Assembly: GCA_964629575.1 (NCBI GenBank) | Contig: CAZVUM010000016.1 | Location: forward strand, 9,881 to 73,880 | DNA length: 64,000 nt | Origin: JAYPWI01 sp964629575 | GTDB lineage: Bacteria > Actinomycetota > Acidimicrobiia > Acidimicrobiales > Poriferisodalaceae | Direction: 5' to 3' | Shown here: positions 55,993-63,688 of the stretch, one piece after another | Layout: each line of letters begins with the position of its first letter | Numbering within the stretch: the stretch's first letter is position 1 | Made by a program: the position numbers and the translations under genes | Notes under the pieces: model-generated | Databases searched by the model: none | The model's input: only the letters and a program-made list of their open reading frames with translations | Told to the model about the DNA's origin: nothing

Positions 55993-56603
55993 TCAGCTTT
56001 CTGGAGGCGGTGCCCAACCGTCGACGCGCGACACGTCGACAGGGTGCTGAGCGAAACCCGAACTCCAGTACGTCTGGTCATCGTTGGTGATCAGGTAGGC
56101 GTCGTATCCCGGCCGGGTATCGATCCAGGCGATTCCCTCGAGACCCATCACGAAAACCGGCATGGCATGTGAGTCGACCACGGTCAGGTCTGGGCCGACG
56201 ACCGTTGAGCTGGCAAGAGCTTTTGTCGGCTGGCCGGTGTGGGGGTCGACGATGTGGGCTCCGCGTTCGTAGGTGGCCGACGTCGCAACGGCAAGCCGTT
56301 CGTCGCCTTCGATCACCAGCGCCCAGGCCTCTGGCCTATCGGGGTGCCGGGTGCCGACGCGCCAACGGGTATCGGGGGTGGGCCGGCCGCGCAGGGCGAT
56401 GTCGCCGCCGACGTTGATGCAGAAGTTGGCGCAGTCGTAGCTCTCGAGGATCTCGGCCGCGGTCTCGATCGCCCACCCTTTGACCAGGCCAGACGGGTCG
56501 AGTCGGGTGCCGGCACCTCGAAGACGTCGAAGGCACCTCCGGTGTCCTCCCGCATGGCTTCGCAACGCCCCAGGACCGCGCGGATCGCCGTTCAGATACG
56601 ACA
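55993..56603 (-). pseudogene. apbE: FAD:protein FMN transferase (ApbE) with frameshifts
   Basis: C-terminal half intact in one frame: RLDPSGLVKGWAIETAAEIL, CINVGGDIALRG, and TVVGPDLTVVDSHAMPVFVM. The preceding part, RCEAMREDTGGAFDVFEVP, is in another frame (about 56470-56570), and a short SYLNGDP piece at 56580-56600 in the first. The N-terminal third is missing. ApbE attaches FMN to periplasmic redox subunits; this copy should be inactive. Confidence 0.7.
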
Positions 56604-56693
56604 TCTTTGGGATCACACGCGTCCGTCCCTGCTGTCGTGGCCAGCCTGGGGGAATGAGCAAGGGCGAACGCAACCGCATCACGACTCGCGAGT

Positions 56694-56985
56694 GTGGAGC
56701 AACATTGGTGTCCGGGCCATCCTGCAGAGCCCCCGTTACACACCGGGTTCCAAGTCTGGAACAGTCAACAACGCCACGAAGAACTCCTCGACGCCGACAA
56801 CGTCTCACTCCGGCACCAATCCAAGATGCGCTGGAACGACCGCAGCGCATGGATCTGGTCCGAGAAGCCAACCCACGAGGCCATCGTCAACCTCGATGAC
56901 TTCGCCTCGGCCGAAGCGGTCTTCACCGGCGCTAAGCGGGCCAAGGTCCGGCGCGAGCGAGGCTGCCGAGATGTATCACGTTTTG
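56694..56985 (+). pseudogene. Serine site-specific recombinase fragment
   Basis: LLDADNVSLRHQSKMRWNDR, then AWIWSEKPTHEAIVNLDDF matches the recombinase domain (PF07508-type) of large serine recombinases, whose family pattern is MRWND..W.WS..P.HE.lV. The catalytic resolvase domain is absent. The fragment runs directly into the toxin-antitoxin promoter. Confidence 0.6.
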
Positions 56986-56999
56986 TCATACTGATGACA
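56984..56999 (+). promoter_or_regulatory. Antitoxin operator dyad
   Basis: TGTCATACTGATGACA: perfect 6-bp arms around ACTG, overlapping the first base of the antitoxin start codon. Typical place for autoregulation by a ribbon-helix-helix antitoxin. Confidence 0.6.
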
Positions 57000-57238
57000 T
57001 GGCCAAAGCAATCTCTGTCCGACTCGATGAGGAGACCGAGCGCGCCCTACAGACGCTCGAGTCGTCTGGGTTGACCCGATCCGAGGCAATCCGATCGTCG
57101 CTGCTTGCTTCTGCAGCTCGACTCCGGCGAGGGCGAGATCTCGCCACCGAAGCTGCGGCGCTCGAGGCCGACGAGGCCGACCGCGAGGAGATGCTTGCCG
57201 TCGCCTCGCTCATGGAGTCCATGCGTGCGCCGGGGTGA
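56999..57238 (+). CDS. Ribbon-helix-helix antitoxin
   Basis: 79 residues. The N-terminus AKAISVRLDEETERALQTLE and GLTRSEAIRSSL is a ribbon-helix-helix DNA-binding fold; the acidic C-terminus (ALEADEADREEM) would wrap the toxin. Overlaps the toxin start by 14 bp. Confidence 0.85.
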   Translation: MAKAISVRLDEETERALQTLESSGLTRSEAIRSSLLASAARLRRGRDLATEAAALEADEADREEMLAVASLMESMRAPG

Positions 57239-57542
57239 GGTCTACCGGTTCCGAGCCCCGAAGGGCCTAGGCCATGAGCAACAGGGCGTGCGCTACGGCG
57301 TCGTGGTCCAAGCCGATGAACTGCTTCCTCGTTCGGTACTCATCGTCGCACCAACCTCACCCAGTGCCCGACCCGCCTCGTTTCGACCCGAGATAGCCGT
57401 AGCCGGCCACACGACGCGCGTCCTCGTCGAACAGCTCGGAACTGTCGACGCTCAGCGGCTTGGCGACCGAGTGGGATACCTCTCGCCCGACGAGCTGTGG
57501 TCGATCGATGACGCACTCATCACCGTTCTTGGACTCACCTGA
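57225..57542 (+). CDS. MazF/PemK-family toxin
   Basis: 105 residues from GTG 57225, giving the proper family start RRGEVYRF. GVRYGVVVQADELLPRSVLIVAPTS is the MazF core. Family members are mRNA interferases; the typical R-P-x-x-V motif is replaced by RYGVVV, which still fits. Type II system with the antitoxin before it. Confidence 0.85.
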   Translation: MRRGEVYRFRAPKGLGHEQQGVRYGVVVQADELLPRSVLIVAPTSPSARPASFRPEIAVAGHTTRVLVEQLGTVDAQRLGDRVGYLSPDELWSIDDALITVLGLT

Positions 57543-57583
57543 TGGGGTTGCCTCAGCACAGCCGATGCGGCGTACTGACGAGC

Positions 57584-57603
57584 GTGTCGGAGGGGACTTG
57601 AAC
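57584..57603 (-). repeat. tRNA-Leu 3'-end-like sequence (putative att site, left)
   Basis: On the minus strand the sequence GTTCAAGTCCCCTCCGACAC matches the T-loop and acceptor end of actinobacterial tRNA-Leu. No 5' half of a tRNA is near. A second copy is at 61318; the two bracket the arsenite oxidase cluster. Confidence 0.5.
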
Positions 57604-57668
57604 GACCGCCCACCGAGTGGAGCCCAGCGGCACCGAGCGGCAGAACCCGCCAATTCACGGCATTCTCG

Positions 57669-58064
57669 CTAGCGGCCGAGCTCACCTCGCTCATACTCGG
57701 CGACGGCTCGCACCTCCTCATCGCTGAGGATGTGATCGAAGCCGGGCATGAGGCCGCGACCTGACGCGATGACGGCGATCTGATCGGCGATGTCAGGAAA
57801 GCGCTGCGCCACCTCCCCGCCGCCCAGGGCGGGTCCGACGACGCCCTGGCCCTCGTCTCCATGGCAGCCGGCGCACCGCGTTGCATAGATCTGCGGAGCG
57901 TCGATCTCCACCTCGTGTGGCTCGAACACCCGGTCGCGCCCGTCCAACAGGCCCACGCTGACGACCGCCAAGAGCACCACGACGAGCGACGAGAGGCCGA
58001 AGCCGACGAAGAAGGCCTGCACCGAAGTGGGTCCGGGGTCGTCCGTGGGCATCGTCTCTGCCAT
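57669..58064 (-). CDS. Membrane-anchored monoheme cytochrome c
   Basis: 131 residues from ATG 58064 (58052 is also possible). One N-terminal helix, then a cytochrome c domain with CAGCHGDEGQGVVGPALGG and the Met ligand in GLMPGFDHILSD. Divergent from aioB; probably takes electrons from the arsenite oxidase-type complex. Confidence 0.88.
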   Translation of the reverse strand: MAETMPTDDPGPTSVQAFFVGFGLSSLVVVLLAVVSVGLLDGRDRVFEPHEVEIDAPQIYATRCAGCHGDEGQGVVGPALGGGEVAQRFPDIADQIAVIASGRGLMPGFDHILSDEEVRAVAEYERGELGR

Positions 58065-58100
58065 GAGAGGCAGGGAACCACGCGCCGGCCCAACTGAGTA

Positions 58101-58114
58101 GGGACCTCCGACCC
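58101..58114. promoter_or_regulatory. DevR/DosR-like box between cytochrome c and aioB
   Basis: GGGACCTCCGACCC, in the 85-bp divergent gap, 35 bp before the aioB start and 36 bp from the cytochrome c start. Confidence 0.5.
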
Positions 58115-58149
58115 TTCTCACTCGAAAGCGATGATCCCAGGCTTGGCCC

Positions 58150-58674
58150 ATGGTGATGAGCAGACGTGAGTTCTTGTTCGTGGGAGCGGCGGCCGGTGCC
58201 ACCGCGACGACAGCGGTCGCAGTCCCGATCGTCAAGCGACGCGACACCCGGTCGGATGGATCTACCAGGGAGACAGTCAGCTACGGGCGCAAACCGATCG
58301 CCCGCTTGTCAGAACTGGCGGTAGGCGACACGGTCGCCTTCGAGTACCCCGCCCCCGGTGATACCAGCCTGCTGGTCAGGCTCGGTCGGCCTGCGACGGG
58401 CGGTGCCGGGCCGGACAGCGACGTGGTGGCGTTCTCCAACCGGTGCACTCACATGGGGTGTCCCATCGAAGACGTCCGCATCGACTCCGGCGTACTCGGA
58501 CCATGCCCGTGCCACTTCACGACCTTCGATCTGGCGCGTGACGGGCAGGTCGTGCTGGGGCAGGCCACTCAGAATCTCCCGCGAGTCGACCTCGAACTCG
58601 ACGGTGACGACATCTACGCGACCGGCGTGACCCGCCTGATCTACGGCCGGTCGGACAACCTCGTGACCGGCTGA
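58150..58674 (+). CDS. aioB: Arsenite oxidase small subunit (Rieske)
   Basis: 174 residues (ATG 58150; 58156 is an alternative). SRREFLFVGAA is a twin-arginine signal. [2Fe-2S] ligands Cys99/His101 and Cys119/His122, with Cys104 and Cys121 for a disulfide. GPCPCHFTTFDL, GQATQNLPRVDLELDGDDIY and LIYGR are hallmarks of AioB. Exported folded with AioA. Confidence 0.88.
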   Translation: MVMSRREFLFVGAAAGATATTAVAVPIVKRRDTRSDGSTRETVSYGRKPIARLSELAVGDTVAFEYPAPGDTSLLVRLGRPATGGAGPDSDVVAFSNRCTHMGCPIEDVRIDSGVLGPCPCHFTTFDLARDGQVVLGQATQNLPRVDLELDGDDIYATGVTRLIYGRSDNLVTG

Positions 58675-58683
58675 GGAGTCGAC

Positions 58684-61185
58684 ATGTCCACAGTCCCTGT
58701 GCCTCCCCCCAACGCAGCCGTGCACACCACGTGTTGCGAGTATTGCCCCGTCGCATGCGGGTACCGCGTCTACACGTGGCCGGTCGGGCACGAAGGCGGG
58801 CAAGCGGCCTCTGACAATGCGCTGGGCGTCGACTATCCCCAAGCAGCGCTCACTGGGGGGTGGCCGACCGAGAACATGCACAACGTGACCGTCATCGACG
58901 GGCGACAGCACAACGTGCTCATCGTCCCCGACGCGACGACCCAGGCGGTCAACATCGGAGGAACCCACAGCGTGCGCGGCGGCGCAATCGCCCAGAAGAT
59001 CTGGTCACCGACGGGGCGTACTGCCGATCGACTGCAGCGACCGCTTCTCCGGGTCAACGGCCAGCTCGTCCCGATCAGCTGGGACATGGCGCTCGACCTG
59101 GTGGCGGACCTTTCGACCTACGTACTCCAGGAGTGGGACGAGCTCGCCTGGGGCATGAAGCTCTACAGCTACCAGTACTACGAGAACGTCTACGCCGCGA
59201 CCAAGCTCGCACTCGGCGAGATCGGGACCCCCAACTTCTCTCCGCACCACGCTCCCGCCGACGGGGACGACGTTCCAGGGCTCTCCGATACCGGCATCGA
59301 CGCCTTCGGGTCCGCGTTCGCGGACGACGCCGAGGCCGATGTGATCATGATCTGCGGGAGCGATCCCTACGAAACCAAGACGGTGCGCTTCACCACCTAC
59401 CAGGCAGCGGGTGGCGCCGCTTTGATCTACGTCGATCCGCGCCGGACCTTCACCGCGGCCTACGCCGAACAACACGGCGGACTTCACCTGCAGCTGCACC
59501 CGGGAACCGACACAGCGCTGTACAGCGCTCTGGCCCGGGAGATCGTCGAGAGAGGCTGGTACGACCGCGACTTCGTCGACCACCACACAGCGAGCCGCGC
59601 CGATATGGACGCCGAGGGCAAGTGGCGGCGACGCCGGTTCGGAATGGACTTCGCCCAGCTTCGAGATCACCTGCTCAGCAGGGACGAGTTCACACCCGAC
59701 GGCGCAGCGGCGATCACCGGCGTCCCTGCCGACCAGATCCGCGAGGCCGCAAGACTCCTGACGGGCGGCGGCGGCGAGCGGCCCAAGACCTCGATCCTCT
59801 TCGAGAAAGGCGTCTACTGGTCGCACAACTACGAGAACACCGCCGCCGTCGGCAATCTCGGTGTTCTCCTCGGGGCGGTCGGGCGTCCGGGGCGGACCAC
59901 ATCGCGGATGGGTGGCCACCAGCGAGGTGGGCAGAGGGCAGCCGGCTACCCGCTGGACAAGTCGCCGCACTTCTTCGAGGACCATCCCGTCGAGATGGAC
60001 ACCGAGCGCTGGCTCGTGGAGGGAAACACTCGCTTCAGGTGGGTCGTCGGCACCAACTGGATCTCGGCCATGGGCGCTTCGCAGGCGCTTCGATCGGCTG
60101 TGGCGGACCTTGTCAACCGTGGACCGCGCGTCACCACGAGCGATCCGGACGGCGTTCGCAACGCACTCCAGGCTCGTATGGACGCCGGCGGCATGGTCAT
60201 CGTGCAGCAGGAGATCTACCTCAACGAGTCGACCGAGCTGGCCGACCTCGTGTTGCCCGCAGCCACCTGGGGCGAAGAGGACTTCGCCAGGAACAACGCC
60301 GAGCGACGGCTCCGGATCTACGAGAAGTTCATGGACGCACCGGGAGAGGCGCGCCCCGACTGGTGGATCTTCGCCCAGGTGGCGCAGAGAATGGGCTATG
60401 ACGGGTTCGGCTGGCAGGACACCAACGAGATCTTCGAAGAAGCCTCTGAGCGCAGCCGAGGCGGGCGGCGCGACTTCGCAGCTCTGGTCGAACTCGCCCG
60501 ACAGCGGGGGATGCGAGCCCACGACCTGCTTCGCCAGTTCGGGACGACCGGCGTGCAGACGCCGCTGTCGATCGAGGCCGGCGAGCTCGTCGAGACCGAG
60601 CGCCTCCACGCCGATCTGCGGTTCAAGACGGACAGCGGGAAGGCCAACTTCGTGCTCGCCGATTGGGATGCGGTGGCCGACCGCAACCAGGTCCTCGGAC
60701 CCGATACGTCTCGCGGCGAACTGTGGGTGCTCAACGGACGCGTGAATGCCATCTGGAACAGCATGTTCGACCATTCCAGGCGGGAGATCACGACCACCCG
60801 ATGGCCGATGAACTTCCTCGAGATACATCCGGACGATGCCACACCGCGGGGACTCGAGAACGGTGACATCGTGAGCGTGGAGAGCGACAACGTCCTCGAC
60901 CAGCTCGGTCGAAGAACGAGCGCGTCGTTCACCGCAGCGGCATACATCACTGAGGTGGTGCCGCCCGGCGTGACCTACACGTACTTCCTGTACCCGGGTT
61001 CGCCCTCCAACAGCATCACGTCAGGCGACAGCAGCCTCCAACCACTCAACCTTCGCTACAACTTCAAGCTCGGACGTGGTCGAGTCCGTCGCATCGGCGC
61101 CTCCGGCCTCGCGCAGTCGATGTCGTTCGCTCCGCGAAACCTGGCGCCCGAGCCTCACGTCCACGAACACCTCGAAGAAGAGTAG
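58684..61185 (+). CDS. aioA: Arsenite oxidase-type molybdopterin large subunit
   Basis: 833 residues, 9 bp after aioB. The N-terminal CEYCPVACGYRVY gives C-x2-C-x3-C (Cys18, 21, 25); the fourth ligand position appears as Ser in THSVRGG, as expected for the [3Fe-4S] cluster of AioA. ALGVDYP, NVLIVPDATTQAVNIGG, RMGGHQRG and the end RRIGASGLAQSMSFAPRNL match AioA through the full length. Oxidises arsenite to arsenate outside the membrane. The nearby iodate reductase clade (IdrA) is the main alternative, but no IdrP peroxidases are here. Confidence 0.85.
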   Translation: MSTVPVPPPNAAVHTTCCEYCPVACGYRVYTWPVGHEGGQAASDNALGVDYPQAALTGGWPTENMHNVTVIDGRQHNVLIVPDATTQAVNIGGTHSVRGGAIAQKIWSPTGRTADRLQRPLLRVNGQLVPISWDMALDLVADLSTYVLQEWDELAWGMKLYSYQYYENVYAATKLALGEIGTPNFSPHHAPADGDDVPGLSDTGIDAFGSAFADDAEADVIMICGSDPYETKTVRFTTYQAAGGAALIYVDPRRTFTAAYAEQHGGLHLQLHPGTDTALYSALAREIVERGWYDRDFVDHHTASRADMDAEGKWRRRRFGMDFAQLRDHLLSRDEFTPDGAAAITGVPADQIREAARLLTGGGGERPKTSILFEKGVYWSHNYENTAAVGNLGVLLGAVGRPGRTTSRMGGHQRGGQRAAGYPLDKSPHFFEDHPVEMDTERWLVEGNTRFRWVVGTNWISAMGASQALRSAVADLVNRGPRVTTSDPDGVRNALQARMDAGGMVIVQQEIYLNESTELADLVLPAATWGEEDFARNNAERRLRIYEKFMDAPGEARPDWWIFAQVAQRMGYDGFGWQDTNEIFEEASERSRGGRRDFAALVELARQRGMRAHDLLRQFGTTGVQTPLSIEAGELVETERLHADLRFKTDSGKANFVLADWDAVADRNQVLGPDTSRGELWVLNGRVNAIWNSMFDHSRREITTTRWPMNFLEIHPDDATPRGLENGDIVSVESDNVLDQLGRRTSASFTAAAYITEVVPPGVTYTYFLYPGSPSNSITSGDSSLQPLNLRYNFKLGRGRVRRIGASGLAQSMSFAPRNLAPEPHVHEHLEEE

Positions 61186-61317
61186 AAGCCGACGCCTCCG
61201 GCGCTGCGTCACTGTCGACCTGAGGCTGTCACATGTTCCGACGCTGCAGTGAACAAATCCATTCGCAACCGACACCCCTGGGAGCGTTTCCACCCGCTCT
61301 GACCAGGGAGTTCGATG

Positions 61318-61340
61318 GTGTCGGAGGGGGATTGCAACCC
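61318..61340 (-). repeat. tRNA-Leu 3'-end-like sequence (putative att site, right)
   Basis: On the minus strand this contains GGTTGCAATCCCCCTCCGAC followed by ACC, like a tRNA-Leu T-arm and acceptor end. Shares GTGTCGGAGGGG with the copy at 57584. Confidence 0.5.
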
Positions 61341-61596
61341 TTAACCACGCCGCCGAAGCGCTTGGCTCGACCTGGCCAGCGCAGCGTAGCGGCCACCGTT
61401 TCAGCTGGTCAGAGGCTCACAACCGGGGTTCTCGGCATCCATAGCCATGCGCGCTGTCGTAATGAGTGTCGGCGGTGTCACAAGGGGCGCGGCCCCGGAG
61501 GCCGCAGCCTTCGATTTTCACCCGGCCATCTTCACGCCTTCGCGCGGGCCGGTCAGACGACCCGTTGACGGGCAGTCAGGGTTCGTCGCGGTTCGG

Positions 61597-61660
61597 TCAA
61601 ACGATGTGGCAAATGTCGCCCTCGCCGCAGTCGGCTGGATCGACGGACGGCTGCGCTCCG
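61597..61660 (-). pseudogene. C-terminal end of a second MerR-type regulator
   Basis: Minus-strand frame DPADCGEGDICHIV then stop at 61597-61599. This repeats the C-terminus of the intact MerR gene (DPADCGEGDICHIL, 63240-63285) including both metal-binding Cys. DNA identity is high over about 55 bp. Everything upstream is gone. Confidence 0.7.
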
Positions 61661-61723
61661 CGGCGGCCCACCGGCTCTTCCGGTGGGCGGGAAGTGTCCG
61701 AGGCGGGCATGGGTTGCTACGAC

Positions 61724-63094
61724 ATGAAGAACTATGACGTGATCTGGATCGGAACCGGCCAGGCAACCGGGACCATCATTCCCCGCCTGGCGGCCGCCGG
61801 AAAGCGAGTTGCCCTCATCGAAGGTGGCAAGGTCGGCGGCTCGTGTGTCAACTACGGCTGCACCCCGACCAAGACACTCGTTGCCAGCGCGAGGGCTGCC
61901 CACATGGCACGCCGCGGACCCGACTTCGGAGTGGAGATCGCGGAGTACTCCATCAACTTCGAGACCGTGCGGGCCCGTATGAATTCCATGCGAGACAACA
62001 GCGGCATGGAAGAGTGGCTCCGAACGATGCAAGGTATCGACCTCTACCCCGAATACGCCCACTTCCTCAGCGAACACGAAGTCCAGGTCGGCAACGACAT
62101 CATCTCTGGCGACACGATCGTCATCCACACCGGCACCCGCTCCCTTCAGGTGCCAATCGCCGGCCTCGACGAAGTCGACTGGCTCGACAACGCCGGGCTG
62201 CTCGATCTCGACACCGTTCCCGAGCACCTCGTGATCGTCGGCGGCAGCTACATCGGCATCGAGTTCGGCCAGATCTTCCGCCGCTTCGGAGCCGAGGTCA
62301 CCATCCTCGAGGGCGCCGACCAACTCATACCCCGCGAAGACGCCGACATCGCCACAGCCGCAACCGACATACTCACCGGCGAAGGCATCACCGTGCTCAC
62401 CGGTACGCCCGTGCAGTCAGTGAAGCAAGACGGCGCAGGCCAGGTCTACGTCACCTTCGACACCCCCGACGGCACAGAGACGATCCACGGCAGCCACCTG
62501 CTACTCGCAGTCGGGCGAGTGCCGAACAGCGACAAACTCGCCCTCGACGCCGCCGGCGTGAAAGCCAACCGACAGGGTTACATCCCCGTCGACGACACCA
62601 TGCAGACCAACGTCGACCACATCTACGCCATCGGCGACGTCAACGGCGCCGGCGCGTTCACCCACACATCGGTGAACGACGGCGAGATCTTCTGGGACAA
62701 CTACACCGGAGACGGCGATCGCAAACTCTCCGACCGCGTGCCCATCCACGCCATGTACATCGACCCACCGCTCGGCCGCATCGGCATGAGCGAACGCCAA
62801 GCCCGCGACAGCGGACGCAACGTCCTCATCGCCACTCGCCCCATGGCCCACATCTCACGAGCCAAAGAGAAAGACGAGACCGCCGGCCTCATCAAGATCC
62901 TCGTGGACGCCGACACCGAGGAATTCCTCGGAGCTGCCATCCTCGGCGTGGGCGGCGACGAGGTCATCAACATCTTCGCCCCGTACATGCACGCCAAGCA
63001 GTCCTACAAGACGTTCCGCAAGGCCACCTTGGCCCATCCCACCGTCGGCGAACTTCTCCCATGGATCCTCGATGACCTCCAGCCACTGCAGTAG
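61724..63094 (+). CDS. Pyridine nucleotide-disulfide oxidoreductase (mercuric reductase-like)
   Basis: 456 residues from ATG 61724 (ATG 61709 also in frame). FAD fold IGTGQATGTIIPRL, redox pair Cys41/Cys46 in GGSCVNYGCTPTK, NAD(P) fold VIVGGSYIGIEFGQ, and C-terminal AHPTVGELLP with the catalytic His-Glu. It lacks an N-terminal HMA domain and the C-terminal Cys-Cys pair of MerA, so Hg(II) reduction is doubtful. Mycothione- or other disulfide-reductase function is possible. Neighbour of a MerR gene. Confidence 0.85.
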   Translation: MKNYDVIWIGTGQATGTIIPRLAAAGKRVALIEGGKVGGSCVNYGCTPTKTLVASARAAHMARRGPDFGVEIAEYSINFETVRARMNSMRDNSGMEEWLRTMQGIDLYPEYAHFLSEHEVQVGNDIISGDTIVIHTGTRSLQVPIAGLDEVDWLDNAGLLDLDTVPEHLVIVGGSYIGIEFGQIFRRFGAEVTILEGADQLIPREDADIATAATDILTGEGITVLTGTPVQSVKQDGAGQVYVTFDTPDGTETIHGSHLLLAVGRVPNSDKLALDAAGVKANRQGYIPVDDTMQTNVDHIYAIGDVNGAGAFTHTSVNDGEIFWDNYTGDGDRKLSDRVPIHAMYIDPPLGRIGMSERQARDSGRNVLIATRPMAHISRAKEKDETAGLIKILVDADTEEFLGAAILGVGGDEVINIFAPYMHAKQSYKTFRKATLAHPTVGELLPWILDDLQPLQ

Positions 63095-63221
63095 GGCTTG
63101 ACACCACAGGGCCCGCACACATGCAACACGGCGAACCCATCGACCTCTATGCCCTCTCCGTCAACCCCAAATAGCAGCGAGCATCGACACGTCGGGATCC
63201 GGTGAGGGGTGCCTTCGCGCC

Positions 63222-63644
63222 CTACGAGATGTCTGGCTCGGGTCGAAGGATGTGGCAGATGTCGCCTTCGCCGCAGTCGGCGGGATCGAGGCGACGGCTG
63301 CGCTCCACCAGTGCTTCGAGCTCACGCTCCATACCCGCGAGCTGCTTGCGGCGGTCTCGGATCTCGGTCAGCTTGTTCCCAAGTAGGTCCCCGACGTGGG
63401 TGCACGGCGCTTCGCCGGTGTCGCGGATCTCGATGATGCTGCGGATCTCGGCCAGGGTCAGCCGGGCGGTCTGGGCCGACCGGATGAACTGCAACCGGTT
63501 CAGGGTGTCCTCGTCATAGACCCGGTAGCCGTTGTCGGCCCTGCGGGGCTCGGGCAACAGGCCCTTGCGCTCATAGAACCGCACCGTCCTGGTGGGAAGT
63601 CCTACGGCGTCGGCCAGCTCACCGATCAACATGCTCTCCACCAT
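63222..63644 (-). CDS. MerR-family metal-responsive regulator
   Basis: 140 residues. HTH MLIGELADAVGLPTRTVRFY, dimer helix, and Cys81, Cys124 and Cys130 (APCTHVG, DCGEGDIC), positioned like metal ligands in Hg/Zn/Pb/Cd MerR proteins. Probably acts on the divergent promoter at 63651. A broken copy of its C-terminus lies at 61597. Confidence 0.9.
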   Translation of the reverse strand: MVESMLIGELADAVGLPTRTVRFYERKGLLPEPRRADNGYRVYDEDTLNRLQFIRSAQTARLTLAEIRSIIEIRDTGEAPCTHVGDLLGNKLTEIRDRRKQLAGMERELEALVERSRRLDPADCGEGDICHILRPEPDIS

Positions 63645-63650
63645 ACCCCC

Positions 63651-63688
63651 TTGACCTTCTCCTGTAGGAGAAGCCTTACCGTGGCCCT
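63651..63688 (+). promoter_or_regulatory. MerR-type promoter with 19-bp spacer
   Basis: -35 TTGACC (63651-63656), -10 TTACCG (63676-63681), spacer 19 bp. The dyad CTTCTCCTGTAGGAGAAG (63656-63673) has perfect 8-bp arms. This is the classic MerR layout: spacing too long until the regulator twists the DNA. The start codon at 63689 is 7 bases past the -10, so the transcript would be leaderless. Confidence 0.8.

Larger units (their letters stand above)
61186..61723. other. Region with att-like site and merR remnant
   Basis: 538 bp between aioA and the flavoprotein. It holds the second tRNA-Leu-like end (61318-61340) and a MerR C-terminus (61597-61660), described separately. The remaining sequence shows no gene. 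A GC dyad (CCACCGGCTCTTCCGGTGG, 61668-61686) could form a hairpin before the flavoprotein. Confidence 0.5.

Noticed and set aside
57584..57665. Complete tRNA gene on the minus strand
   Set aside because: Only a T-loop and acceptor 3' half fit; no matching 5' acceptor strand, D-arm or anticodon arm.
61724..63094. Confident mercuric reductase merA
   Set aside because: No HMA domain and no C-terminal Cys pair; only the general disulfide reductase family is safe.
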